Assembly: GCA_947178245.1 (NCBI GenBank)
Contig: CAMWXO010000019.1
Location: forward strand, 1 to 17,842
DNA from: an uncultured Porphyromonadaceae bacterium
GTDB taxonomy: Bacteria > Bacteroidota > Bacteroidia > Bacteroidales > Muribaculaceae
DNA: 17,842 bases
Direction: 5' to 3'
Shown: positions 1 to 7,431 of the stretch, one piece after another
Layout of the letters: every line of letters begins with the position of its first letter
How positions within the stretch are numbered: position 1 is the stretch's first letter
Translations under genes and position numbers: made by a program
The notes under the pieces: model-generated
Databases searched by the model: none
What the model was told of the DNA's origin: nothing
The model's input: the letters and a program-made list of their open reading frames with translations, nothing else

Positions 1-104
1 CTAAACTTCTTTAAACCCCATAAACCCCATTAAACCTCCTAAACTTCTTTAAACCCCATAAACCCCATTAAACCTCCTAAACTTCTTTAAACCTCCTAAA
101 CCAA
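1..104. repeat. 38-bp tandem repeat, about 2.5 copies, C/A/T only
   Basis: Two full 38-bp units (1-38 and 39-76) are followed by a partial third copy that degrades around 92-104. Each unit has two CCCC runs (16-19, 25-28, then 54-57, 63-66) separated by TAAA-type spacers, plus a CTCC run. No G occurs on the + strand before position 113, so the complementary strand carries GGGGTTTA-like runs resembling telomere repeats and able in principle to form a G-quadruplex. The array ends about 7 bases before the start codon of the MATE gene. It begins at the window edge, so its true length is unknown. Confidence 0.9.
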
Positions 105-110
105 ACCATC

Positions 111-1451
111 TTGACCTACACTAATGAATATCGCCGGCTGATAAGCCTCGGAATGCCTGTGATGGCCACCCAGATAGGCATAATCGCGGTGTCTTTTGCC
201 GACACTGCGATGGTGGGGGCCTATGGCGTAGATCAGCTCGCAGCCGCTGCTTTCGTCAATTCCATGTTCATGGTGCCGATGGTGATGCTCATAGGCTTCG
301 CCTCGGGCATCACGCCGCTCGTGGGCGCCCTCTATGGGAGAAGCGACAATCTCGGAGCCGGACGTATGCTGCGTGCCGGCCTGCAGGTAAATACATGGCT
401 CGCTATCGTCATGACCCTGCTGATGGCAACGGTCTATTTCTTTCTCGACCGATTCGGGCAGCCCGAAGAGCTGCTTCCCCTTATCCGTGAGTATTATCTC
501 ATCATACTCGCCTCGATGCTGCCGATGGCGGTCTTCAACTGCGCCCAGCAGACCTCGAATGCCGTAAATGACACAGCCACACCGATGTGGATTATCCTCT
601 CGGCCAATCTTCTCAATATCCTCGGCAACTGGCTTCTGATTTTCGGTAAGTGCGGCTTCCCCGAGATGGGCCTGAACGGTGCCGGCATCTCCACGCTCGT
701 CTCGCGCTGGCTCTGCGCCATAGTGATCCTGACGGTATTCTCCACCACGCGCCGCTATCGACCTTACAAGGAGGGCGCTCTCGATTCCACTCCCGTGGTC
801 GGGATGCGCCGCAAGGTGTGGGCAATGTCGTGGCCAATCATGATTCAGTCGGGCATAGAGTGCGGCATCTGGACTCTCGGAGCGGTGGTGACGGGATGGT
901 TTGGAAAGATTCAGCTCGCGGCCTACCAGGTGATCAATACCATCTCGCAACTCGGCTTCATGATCTACATGAGTTTCGGAATAGCCGTATCGGTGCGGGC
1001 GGCCAATTTCACCGGCACACGCGACATGGACAAGGTGCGCCACACCACTCTTGCGGGTCTGCATCTCAACCTGGTGCTCGCGGCCCTGGCATCACTTCTC
1101 TTCGTTTTCTTCGGAAAAGCCCTGATTCATTTCTTCTCGCCCGACGAAGAAGTGATCGCAAACGCCCTGCTGCTTCTGCCTCCCCTCGTGCTGTATCAGT
1201 TTGGCGACGCTATCCAGCTCACTTTCGCCAATGGCCTGAAGGGCACAGGCAATGCGCGTCCCTTCCTGTGGGTGGCGCTTGTGGCCTATATCATCATCGG
1301 AGTTCCGGCTCTCTTCTGGCTGGCCGTGGGGCACGGACTCGGAAACCTGGGAGTCTACTACAGCTTCTCGTTCGCACTCTTCTCAGCCGCCGTGATGCTC
1401 TATCTATTTTTCCGAAATACCATTAGAAACTTTAAACTGAAATCTCTATGA
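111..1451 (+). CDS. MATE family multidrug/cation exporter
   Basis: Integral membrane antiporter of the multidrug and toxic compound extrusion family; such proteins export organic cations or metabolites using a Na+ or H+ gradient. The 446-residue length and about 12 hydrophobic segments fit the family. The N-terminal stretch LISLGMPVMATQIGIIAVSF followed by ADTAMVG is typical of Bacteroidetes MATE proteins and supports the TTG start at 111, because an in-frame stop lies at 78-80 and no ATG lies between. Internal repeats of the two six-helix halves are visible (SWPIMIQSGIE in the second half mirrors the N-terminus). The stop overlaps the ATG of the pectinesterase by four bases, suggesting translational coupling. 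The leader is the G-free repeat array. The substrate cannot be told from sequence. Confidence 0.93.
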   Translation: MTYTNEYRRLISLGMPVMATQIGIIAVSFADTAMVGAYGVDQLAAAAFVNSMFMVPMVMLIGFASGITPLVGALYGRSDNLGAGRMLRAGLQVNTWLAIVMTLLMATVYFFLDRFGQPEELLPLIREYYLIILASMLPMAVFNCAQQTSNAVNDTATPMWIILSANLLNILGNWLLIFGKCGFPEMGLNGAGISTLVSRWLCAIVILTVFSTTRRYRPYKEGALDSTPVVGMRRKVWAMSWPIMIQSGIECGIWTLGAVVTGWFGKIQLAAYQVINTISQLGFMIYMSFGIAVSVRAANFTGTRDMDKVRHTTLAGLHLNLVLAALASLLFVFFGKALIHFFSPDEEVIANALLLLPPLVLYQFGDAIQLTFANGLKGTGNARPFLWVALVAYIIIGVPALFWLAVGHGLGNLGVYYSFSFALFSAAVMLYLFFRNTIRNFKLKSL

Positions 1452-2422
1452 AGACTCTGATTCTGACTGTGATCTGCATGATTACCCCGATCTTTGCATC
1501 CCGGGCCCGGGCTGAAATCCCCGATATGGACAAATATGTGCGCACTCTCGTGGTGGCGGCCGACGGATCCGGCGAATTCACATCTCTCGGTCAGGCATTG
1601 AAGAAACTGAAGGGCGATTCTGAAGACCCCGTGAGGATATACATAAAAAACGGCACTTACCATGAGAAGAATCTCGTGAACTCCACGATCAATAACCTTA
1701 CGATCGAGGGCGAAAGCCGCGACGGTGTGGTGCTCTCAAACGGAGACTGGGCGCAGAAAGACAATATGGGAACGTCGGGCAGCTATACGCTCAGAATCGA
1801 CGGCAACAACGTGACCCTGAAGAATCTGACCGTAGAGAACACTGCCGGCCGCGTGGGTCAGGCCGTGGCGCTGCACACCACCGGCGACCGTATCACGGTG
1901 CGCGACTGCAATATACTCGGCAATCAGGATACACTCTATGCTACCGGAAGGGGAGCGCGCAATCTTTTTGAAGACTGCTACATAGAGGGAACCGTAGACT
2001 TCATATTCGGAGCCGCCACAGCGCTCTTCCGCAATTGCCGCATCCATGCGAAGGCCGACTCCTTCATCACTGCGGCCTCAACTCCTAAGGAGGTGTCTGT
2101 GGGCTACGTATTCCATAAATGCAAGGTCACTGCAGACCCTGAAGTGAAGAGTCTGCATCTCGGACGCACATGGCGCCCTTACGCTTCCACATATTTCATT
2201 GACTGTGAGCTCCCGAAGGCCATCACCCCGGCGGGATGGCACAACTGGGGAAATGAAGACAACAACCGCACGGCCCGCTATGGCGAATATGCCAACCACG
2301 GCGAGGGAGCCGACACCGGGAAGCGTGTGGGATGGCGCAGCATCCTTTCGCCTGAAGATGCCCTGCGTCTGACTGACCCGGAGACCATTTTTGCAAGAAA
2401 CTCAGTCTGGATTCCGGACTGA
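1448..2422 (+). CDS. Secreted pectin methylesterase (carbohydrate esterase family 8)
   Basis: Hydrolyses methyl esters of homogalacturonan, giving pectate and methanol, outside the cytoplasm. A signal peptide (residues 1 to about 22, ending ASRARA) precedes a right-handed beta-helix of 324 residues total, the usual size. All family hallmarks are present: GQAVAL with Gln138, NQDT with Gln160 and acid/base Asp161, VDFIFG with nucleophile Asp184, and LGRTWRPY with Arg240 and Trp242. It should therefore be active. Its ATG overlaps the MATE stop (ATGA), and a DUF3108 gene follows 31 bp downstream, so the three probably form one transcript. No SusC/SusD pair or pectate lyase is seen in the window, so this is not an evident pectin utilization locus. 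Confidence 0.95.
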   Translation: MKTLILTVICMITPIFASRARAEIPDMDKYVRTLVVAADGSGEFTSLGQALKKLKGDSEDPVRIYIKNGTYHEKNLVNSTINNLTIEGESRDGVVLSNGDWAQKDNMGTSGSYTLRIDGNNVTLKNLTVENTAGRVGQAVALHTTGDRITVRDCNILGNQDTLYATGRGARNLFEDCYIEGTVDFIFGAATALFRNCRIHAKADSFITAASTPKEVSVGYVFHKCKVTADPEVKSLHLGRTWRPYASTYFIDCELPKAITPAGWHNWGNEDNNRTARYGEYANHGEGADTGKRVGWRSILSPEDALRLTDPETIFARNSVWIPD

Positions 2423-2453
2423 TAAATGCGTCGGCTCATCCGGCGCCTGATAC

Positions 2454-3227
2454 ATGACAGTTATGAGAAAGATAATTTTTATCATATTGGTGGCGGTCGT
2501 GGCCCTTCTTCCCGGGGCGGCGATTGGCAAGACTACGTTTGCCGACGAGACGCTGAGGTATGTGATCACCTACAAATGGGGGCTCATCACTAAAGACTCG
2601 GGCGAGGCCGTGCTCTCGCTGAAAAATCAGGGAGGCAACTACAATATCAGGCTCACGGGCAAGACAAAACCATGGGCCGACGGCTTCTTCAGTGTCCGCG
2701 ACACCCTCGTCTCGGTCATAAGCAAGAAGGATTTCAGACCGCTGTCTTACACGAAAGTGGCGCATGAAGGGGGAAAGTATTCCAAAGATGTGATAAAGTA
2801 TTCCTATTCGGGCAGCAGCGTGAAGGGTACGGCCAACAAGCACCGCGAGAAGAAGGGCAAGGTGACATCGTCAGATATAGAACTCTCGGCCACAGGCGAG
2901 ACCTACGATATGCTGAGCGTATTCTACTGGCTGCGCACCATCGACCTCTCGACCCTCCCGATAGGCAAGACTCTCACGGCCACTCTTTTCTCAGGCTCAT
3001 ACGCCGAGACGGTGAAGATATGGAAAGTGGGAAGCGAGAAAGTGAAGCTGCGCTCCGGCTCCGTGCGCGATGCGTGGCACATAAGGTTTACATTCACGTC
3101 GAAAGGGGGAAAGAAGACCAGCGACGACGTGAACGCATGGATTTCGAGCGACGGGAAAGCCATCCCGCTCGAGATCAGGGCCTCGCTTCCGCTCGGTAAG
3201 GTCTCGGCCTATCTTATTTCGGAATAA
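2454..3227 (+). CDS. Secreted DUF3108 domain protein
   Basis: A 257-residue protein with a hydrophobic signal segment (residues about 4-24, VAVVALLPGAAIG) and a beta-rich body matching the DUF3108 family, with the start ETLRYVITYKWGLITKDSGEA and later GETYDMLSVFYWLRTID and DVNAWISSDGKAIPLEI. DUF3108 proteins are periplasmic or envelope proteins of unknown biochemical role; I assign none. An alternative ATG nine bases downstream (2463, MRKIIFIILV) gives a cleaner signal peptide and may be the true start. It follows the pectinesterase by 31 bp on the same strand. Its 3' end overlaps the end of the convergent TonB-like gene by 14 bp (3214-3227), with no terminator between them. Confidence 0.85.
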   Translation: MTVMRKIIFIILVAVVALLPGAAIGKTTFADETLRYVITYKWGLITKDSGEAVLSLKNQGGNYNIRLTGKTKPWADGFFSVRDTLVSVISKKDFRPLSYTKVAHEGGKYSKDVIKYSYSGSSVKGTANKHREKKGKVTSSDIELSATGETYDMLSVFYWLRTIDLSTLPIGKTLTATLFSGSYAETVKIWKVGSEKVKLRSGSVRDAWHIRFTFTSKGGKKTSDDVNAWISSDGKAIPLEIRASLPLGKVSAYLISE

Positions 3228-3957
3228 TCGTGAATGTGATCGAGCCGCGGGTGCTCGTGGCTCCTTTTTTTGCGCTCCATTTGGCCCGGAGGGCCGCTTC
3301 CTCGCATTTCTTGCGTATCTCGCGTGTGGCTGCTCCCGAGGCTGCTGCCGAGGTCACTTTCCCCTCGGCATCTACCGTGATCGAGACCGTCACGGTGGTG
3401 CGGTGGGAGAGGGTCACGTCGGGGAGCGGACATCCGAGAAACTGACGGCCGCTCATCTTTCCGGTGACTCCCGAGCCTACGCCGTCGCTTCCGCCCGGAG
3501 AGTCGAACTTGCCGGCTACCGAACCGGGCTTGGAGCCGAATTTTCCTGCCATCGATGTGGCTACCTTCTCTTCATCTTTCTTTTTGTCAGATTCGGCCGT
3601 GGTCACAGGCGACTCAGTCTCATTAGCCACGAGTTTCTGCTCGGGAGAGGGTTGGGTGTTATCGCCTGATGTGACCGTATGCGGCTGCTCTTCGGGCGCG
3701 GGAGCCGGCTCTCCCTTCACTTCGGGGGCAGGCTGGTCATGGTTGATGTCTTCAGGGGTACCGACGCTTTTATGGGTCTCGAGCAGGAGTTCCGGGTCGA
3801 TGAAGAGTTCCTCAGCCTCCAGCTGAGGATTTTCGGCCGAAGCCAGGCGCTCGTCGTAGTGCAGGGTGGTGAAAAGCAGTAGCAGAATCAGGGCCGTCGT
3901 CATCACGAGGGTGACGGCGAGCGCAATTATTCTGCCGGTTCTTTCTGTCCTGTTCAT
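3214..3957 (-). CDS. TonB-like energy-transducing protein
   Basis: Third component of an ExbB/ExbD-type proton-driven complex, expected to span the periplasm and pass energy to outer-membrane partners. One N-terminal transmembrane helix (about residues 9-32) is followed by a long Pro/Glu/Lys-rich linker (about 45-135), then a Gly-rich stretch with two related words, MAGKFGSKPG and VAGKFDSPGG. A C-terminal domain of about 75 residues (TVTVSITVDAEGKVTSAAAS through FTIIPK) resembles the TonB/TolA C-terminal fold. Cys176 and Cys218 could pair in the periplasm. The start codon overlaps the exbD stop by four bases, fixing the start. The unusually short TonB-like domain leaves open whether it serves TonB-dependent transport or a Tol-like envelope role. 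Confidence 0.82.
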   Translation of the reverse strand: MNRTERTGRIIALAVTLVMTTALILLLLFTTLHYDERLASAENPQLEAEELFIDPELLLETHKSVGTPEDINHDQPAPEVKGEPAPAPEEQPHTVTSGDNTQPSPEQKLVANETESPVTTAESDKKKDEEKVATSMAGKFGSKPGSVAGKFDSPGGSDGVGSGVTGKMSGRQFLGCPLPDVTLSHRTTVTVSITVDAEGKVTSAAASGAATREIRKKCEEAALRAKWSAKKGATSTRGSITFTIIPK

Positions 3958-4397
3958 AATCCGGGTTCCTGTGCTGCGCGGGTGGCGAGCACCATCTTCA
4001 TCTTGCGGCGTGCAGCCATGTCGAGGATTTCAACGATTTTCCCATACTCCACTTTCTCGTCGGCATAGAGGGCGATGCCCCTGGTGGAGTCCTGTTCCTG
4101 CACCAGTGTCAGGGCTGAGATGAGCTCTTCCCGGCTCACGGGGCGTGCCGTGGCGTTGGAGGCTATCGAGTCGGTGCGGTCAAGCACTATGTAGAATTGC
4201 GACAGTGAGTCGACGTAGACTTCCGTCACCGGCTTCTTCGATGTCTGCTCCGCGCTCTGCGGAAGGCTGACGTCGATGGCGGAGGGGAATATTAATGTCG
4301 AGGTCACCATGAAGAATATGAGCAGCAGGAAGATGACGTCGGTCATTGACGACATCGAGAACGTCTCGAGACTATTGAATGTTCTTTTCAGGGCCAT
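3954..4397 (-). CDS. exbD: ExbD/TolR family biopolymer transport protein
   Basis: Inner-membrane stator component that works with ExbB to convert proton flow into mechanical work on the TonB-like partner. The 147-residue protein has a single transmembrane helix (about residues 19-38, VIFLLLIFFMVTSTLIF) preceded by the conserved SSMTD motif; Asp20 is the family's proton-carrying residue. A periplasmic domain (about 56-140) follows with the usual end (IALYADEKVEYGKIVEILDMA, then a VLAT strand). It lies 40 bp after exbB and overlaps the TonB-like gene by ATGA, so the three are co-translated. ExbD and TolR cannot be separated reliably by sequence; the TonB-like neighbour favours ExbD. Confidence 0.93.
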   Translation of the reverse strand: MALKRTFNSLETFSMSSMTDVIFLLLIFFMVTSTLIFPSAIDVSLPQSAEQTSKKPVTEVYVDSLSQFYIVLDRTDSIASNATARPVSREELISALTLVQEQDSTRGIALYADEKVEYGKIVEILDMAARRKMKMVLATRAAQEPGL

Positions 4398-4437
4398 TGC
4401 TTGCGGGGATTGTTCGGTGCTCGGGTTTGGCCGGCGG

Positions 4438-5064
4438 TCAGAGCACGGGTTCGTTGAGAAGATCCATGAATTCCATCGTCTTAGACTCCAGTCCGGTCAT
4501 CACGCGGTTGACGCGCGACACGAGGTAATTATAGCCGAAGAGCGCCACGATGCCCACCACCAGACCGGCCACCGTGGTGACAAGCGCCTGATAGATGCCG
4601 CTCGAGAGCACTATGATGTTGGCCCCGGTGCCGGCCATAGCAAGCGCGTAGAATGCTTCGATCATACCGGTTACGGTGCCGAGAAATCCGAGCATCGGCG
4701 CTCCGGCAGCCGTGGTGCTGAGCCATGTGAATCCTTTTCCGAGACGGGCCACCTCGATATTGCCGGTGTTCTCGATGGCCACGAGCACGTCTTGCATCGG
4801 GCGTCCGATGCGGGTGATGCCTTTGAGTATCAGACGCGAATAAGGCGTGTCGGTCTTCTTGCAGAGCTGGGTGGCGCTTTCGAGATCGCCCTCATGCACG
4901 TAGTCGCGTATGCGCTGCATGAATGTGGCGTCGTCTTTGCCGGCGCGCGATATGGCTATGCAGCGCTCGGTGAAGATATAGATGCTCACCAGAAGCATTA
5001 TGGCGAGCGGTATCATGATGTAGCCGCCGTCCATGACGAGCGACCAGAGACTTAGGGTTTCCAT
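4438..5064 (-). CDS. exbB: ExbB/TolQ/MotA family proton channel subunit
   Basis: Inner-membrane proton-channel subunit that forms the oligomer around ExbD. The 208-residue length, three transmembrane helices (about 15-32, 112-140, 153-180) and the large cytoplasmic loop between the first two fit the family. The hallmark segment TAAGAPMLGFLGTVTGMIEAF (residues about 118-138) is present, as is the helix IYQALVTTVAGLVVGIVALF. The gene lies 70 bp downstream of pdxJ on the same strand and 40 bp upstream of exbD. From memory of Bacteroides genomes, this coupling of pdxJ with exbB, exbD and a tonB-like gene is conserved in the phylum. No separate promoter of the TAnnTTTG type was found in the pdxJ-exbB gap. 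Confidence 0.94.
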   Translation of the reverse strand: METLSLWSLVMDGGYIMIPLAIMLLVSIYIFTERCIAISRAGKDDATFMQRIRDYVHEGDLESATQLCKKTDTPYSRLILKGITRIGRPMQDVLVAIENTGNIEVARLGKGFTWLSTTAAGAPMLGFLGTVTGMIEAFYALAMAGTGANIIVLSSGIYQALVTTVAGLVVGIVALFGYNYLVSRVNRVMTGLESKTMEFMDLLNEPVL

Positions 5065-5134
5065 CGGCAGAGGTGTAGATATTAATGTTTTATATGCTGT
5101 TGTCAGGTGTCGGGCGTGGCCCTGGAAGATGCTG

Positions 5135-5854
5135 TCAGTCCGGCCGCAATTCCTTGAGGTATCGCTTTATGGTCTGTGCGATGCCGAGATAGAGCGCGTC
5201 GCTGATCAGGGCGTGCCCGATGCTGACCTCGTCGGTCCAGGGTATATGCTGTATGAAATAGTGCAGATTTTCGAGGCTCAGGTCATGGCCGGCGTTGAGT
5301 CCGATGCCGCATACGCGTGCGGCGGAGGCCGCCTCCACGAACGGGGCTATGGCGAGTTCGCGGTTTTTTGAATAGTTTTGCGCGTAAGCTTTGGTATAGA
5401 GCTCCACGCGGTCGGCCCCCAGGATCTTGGCCTCCAGCACCTGCACCGGATCGGGGTCGATGAAGAGCGAGACGCGTATGCCGCCTTCGTGCAGGCGCCC
5501 CACTATCTTGCCGAGGGTCTCGGTGTGGGCCATCACGTCCCAGCCGTGGTCTGAGGTGAGCTGACCCGGAGCATCGGGCACGAGTGTCACCTGCGTGGGC
5601 TTCACTTCGAGCACGAGACGCAGGAAATCTTCAGATGGATAGCCCTCGATGTTGAATTCCGTGGTGATCGCTTCCTTGAGCAGCGGCACGTCGGCTCGCT
5701 TTATGTGGCGCTCGTCGGGCCGCGGATGCACGGTGATGCCCTGCGCTCCGGCAGCTTCGCATGCGAGTGCGAACCGCACCGGATCCGGATTATTCTCACC
5801 CCGCGCGTTGCGAAGCGTGGCCACTTTATTTATATTGACGCTCAGTCTTGTCAT
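5135..5854 (-). CDS. pdxJ: Pyridoxine 5'-phosphate synthase
   Basis: Cytoplasmic TIM-barrel enzyme that condenses 1-deoxy-D-xylulose 5-phosphate with 3-amino-2-oxopropyl phosphate to give pyridoxine 5'-phosphate, the last ring-forming step of DXP-dependent vitamin B6 synthesis. Length (239 residues) is normal. Conserved features are MTRLSVNINKVATLRNARG at the start, GITVHPRPDERHI with His43, TTEFNIEG with Glu70, PTQVTLVPDAPGQLTSD, and GLNAGHDL with His190; these correspond to the catalytic His/Glu/His of the E. coli enzyme. It is the first gene of the minus-strand cluster and divergent from the nadK unit. No good promoter motif was seen on this strand in the shared intergenic region. Confidence 0.97.
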   Translation of the reverse strand: MTRLSVNINKVATLRNARGENNPDPVRFALACEAAGAQGITVHPRPDERHIKRADVPLLKEAITTEFNIEGYPSEDFLRLVLEVKPTQVTLVPDAPGQLTSDHGWDVMAHTETLGKIVGRLHEGGIRVSLFIDPDPVQVLEAKILGADRVELYTKAYAQNYSKNRELAIAPFVEAASAARVCGIGLNAGHDLSLENLHYFIQHIPWTDEVSIGHALISDALYLGIAQTIKRYLKELRPD

Positions 5855-5986
5855 TTTCTTCTTTCAGACGTTTATAAATTAGATGCCCGGTGTTTATTTT
5901 CTGCCGCAAGAGGTGCCCGAGACCGGTTCCTGTGACCGGAAAATGAGAAAATGAATGTGAAAAATTAAAAAAATTCAGCTCATTCA

Positions 5987-6016
5987 TTGTAGTTAGGCAC
6001 AATATTTGTAACTTTG
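5987..6016 (+). promoter_or_regulatory. Bacteroidetes-type promoter of the nadK unit
   Basis: A -33-type TTG (5987-5989) is followed after 19 bp by TAACTTTG (6009-6016), an exact match to the Bacteroidetes -7 consensus TAnnTTTG. Transcription should begin near 6022, leaving a leader of about 90 nt before the ATG at 6113. Confidence 0.75.
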
Positions 6017-6036
6017 AATCCGAAAACCGGATTCAA
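6014..6036. promoter_or_regulatory. Perfect 9-bp inverted repeat over the predicted transcription start
   Basis: TTGAATCCG (6014-6022) and CGGATTCAA (6028-6036) are perfect complements around a 5-bp centre. The left arm begins inside the -7 box and the right arm covers the first transcribed bases, where a repressor operator would sit. This placement is seen directly; binding by a regulator is inference. Confidence 0.6.
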
Positions 6037-6089
6037 TGTTTCAGCCACACTTGCGGTTGCACCGACAAAGTTAGTGAAAAACATTGAAT
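6031..6089 (+). promoter_or_regulatory. Leader hairpin with 11-bp stem
   Basis: ATTCAATGTTT (6031-6041) is perfectly complementary to AAACATTGAAT (6079-6089), with a 37-nt loop that contains a smaller CGGT/ACCG stem. The stem shares 6031-6036 with the upstream inverted repeat, so the two structures cannot form together. The 3' arm ends 23 nt before the start codon. Confidence 0.5.
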
Positions 6090-6112
6090 ATACCAAAACA
6101 AAAGAAGCATAG

Positions 6113-6430
6113 ATGACACAAAACACACTCATACCACGCGACGACTGCAGCCTGATCACCCTGAAATGCCTGCCGGCCGACTACAGCGCAAGCATCCTCA
6201 CTCATGCTTGTGAGGATGCAGGGGCGACTGTGGTAGACCTCCTGACATCGCCTGCCGATGCCTCCGCAATCATGGTCACTCTCCGCGTGAGGTGTGATGA
6301 CCCGTCGGCTGCGGTACATAATCTTGAGCGCTACGGCTACGACGTGGAGGATGCCGAAGGCAACAATTATGCTGACGCGGCCGTAGCCGCACAGCGCATT
6401 CTCGAACTCCGGACGCTGCTTAACGTCTGA
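6113..6430 (+). CDS. Small ACT-like regulatory-domain protein preceding nadK
   Basis: A 105-residue cytoplasmic protein. Residues about 12-80 (CSLITLKCLPADYSASIL, LLTSPADASAIMVTLRV, AAVHNLERYGYDV) resemble, from memory, the C-terminal part of the roughly 220-residue AcuB-like CBS-domain protein that precedes nadK in Bacteroides, including the TSPAD word and a C-terminal tail ending LLNV. The two N-terminal CBS domains of that protein are absent, and the 258 bp upstream has promoter sequence and no CBS remnant. It is therefore a stand-alone domain rather than a mis-called start. It lies 23 bp upstream of nadK under the same promoter, suggesting a role tied to NAD(P) metabolism. The ligand is unknown. 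Confidence 0.75.
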   Translation: MTQNTLIPRDDCSLITLKCLPADYSASILTHACEDAGATVVDLLTSPADASAIMVTLRVRCDDPSAAVHNLERYGYDVEDAEGNNYADAAVAAQRILELRTLLNV

Positions 6431-6453
6431 CCAATACCCGACAGATATTCGCC

Positions 6454-7323
6454 ATGCGTCCGATCACGATCGCTATCTACGGAAAATCCCGTCAGGATGA
6501 TGACCTGCCGGGGATTCTGCATCTTCTGGCTGAAGCCCGTAACCGCGGTTTCAGCCTTTTGTGTCATGAGAAGTTTGCCGCATATCTCCGCAAGTCAGGT
6601 GTAGACGGCGGCCTCATCCCCCCGGCCTTCTCGGGTATCCCCGCCGCCGACGTGGCTGTCAGCGTGGGGGGCGACGGCACTTTCCTGCGCACTGCCCGCC
6701 GTCTTGCCGGCTCGGGTATTCCCATCGCCGGAGTCAATACCGGCCATCTCGGGTATCTCGCGCATTTCTCACTCGACGATCCCGCGGCGCTTCTCGGTGG
6801 AATCAGCGACGGCTCGCTCCACCTCAACCAGCGCCGCATGATAAGCGTGATATGCGACGATCTTCCTGACGGATTCATCTGCGAGGCCCTTAATGAGATA
6901 GCGGTGCTTAAAGACGACTCCGCATCTATGATAAATGTCCATGTCGAGCTCGACGGGTATTATCTGGCCGACTACAGGGCCGACGGGCTCATCGTCTCTA
7001 CCGCAACAGGGAGCACAGCCTATAATCTCTCGGTGGGCGGCCCCATACTTCAGCCGGAACTCGACTGCATGGTGCTTGCTCCGGTGGCTCCGCACTCGCT
7101 CACCCTGCGCCCTATAGTGATTTCGGGCTCGTCGTCGTTGCGCCTCACGATGGAATCGCGCACAGGCTCCTACCGCCTGGGTGTGGACGGCTACAGCTGC
7201 GTGCTCAACGATGAAACCACCCTCGAGCTCAGGGCTGCCCCCTACAGCGTCTGGCTGCTCACTCCCCCCGATGCCACCTTCGCCGCCTCCCTGCGCGAGA
7301 AACTGCTCTGGGGCCGCAGCTAA
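6454..7323 (+). CDS. nadK: NAD kinase
   Basis: Phosphorylates NAD+ to NADP+ using ATP in the cytoplasm and is normally essential. The 289-residue length is typical. Family motifs are all present: SVGGDGTFLRTAR (GGDGT at 72-76), GVNTGHLGYLA, NEIAVLK with Asn147-Glu148, ADGLIVSTATGSTAYNLS followed by VGGPI (177-198), and APVAPHSLTLRPIV. The ATG at 6454 follows the ACT-like gene by 23 bp, and the N-terminal strand ITIAIYGK fits the family start. The unit ends at a strong hairpin 40 bp downstream. The divergent pdxJ cluster shares the upstream intergenic region. Confidence 0.97.
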   Translation: MRPITIAIYGKSRQDDDLPGILHLLAEARNRGFSLLCHEKFAAYLRKSGVDGGLIPPAFSGIPAADVAVSVGGDGTFLRTARRLAGSGIPIAGVNTGHLGYLAHFSLDDPAALLGGISDGSLHLNQRRMISVICDDLPDGFICEALNEIAVLKDDSASMINVHVELDGYYLADYRADGLIVSTATGSTAYNLSVGGPILQPELDCMVLAPVAPHSLTLRPIVISGSSSLRLTMESRTGSYRLGVDGYSCVLNDETTLELRAAPYSVWLLTPPDATFAASLREKLLWGRS

Positions 7324-7362
7324 TTCCCCCGCATATCGACAATAAAATATATGGAAAGTTTT

Positions 7363-7393
7363 GAGGGTGCAGTTCAATCTGAACTGCACCCTC
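7363..7393. terminator. Strong hairpin between convergent nadK and CotH genes
   Basis: GAGGGTGCAGTTCA (7363-7376) and TGAACTGCACCCTC (7380-7393) form a perfect 14-bp stem with a 3-nt loop. A short T-rich stretch (ATTTTATT) follows on the + strand; the minus side has no clear T tract. It lies between two convergent genes and probably serves as terminator for nadK, and possibly as an mRNA-stabilising 3' end for both. Confidence 0.8.
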
Positions 7394-7431
7394 GCCATTT
7401 TATTGGGTTACTGCATCGGGAACTTGCTTCG

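Larger units (their letters stand above)
5855..6112. other. Divergent A+T-rich intergenic region between pdxJ and the nadK unit
   Basis: This 258-bp non-coding region is much richer in A+T than its neighbours. Its right half holds the promoter and inverted repeats listed separately. Its left half (5855-5980) contains only a direct repeat of GACCGG (5920s and 5934-5939) and A-rich tracts; I see no small gene and no coding remnant of CBS domains. Confidence 0.7.

Noticed and set aside
96..1064. 322-codon minus-strand open frame opposite the MATE gene.
   Set aside because: Its His/Arg/Asp-rich composition is typical of the antisense of G+C-rich third positions; the + strand gene has clear family motifs.
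4276..5055. 259-codon + strand open frame opposite exbB and exbD.
   Set aside because: Antisense shadow; both minus-strand genes have diagnostic motifs and coupled junctions.
6014..6089. A riboswitch ahead of the nadK unit.
   Set aside because: No known aptamer consensus is recognisable; only the inverted repeats can be supported.
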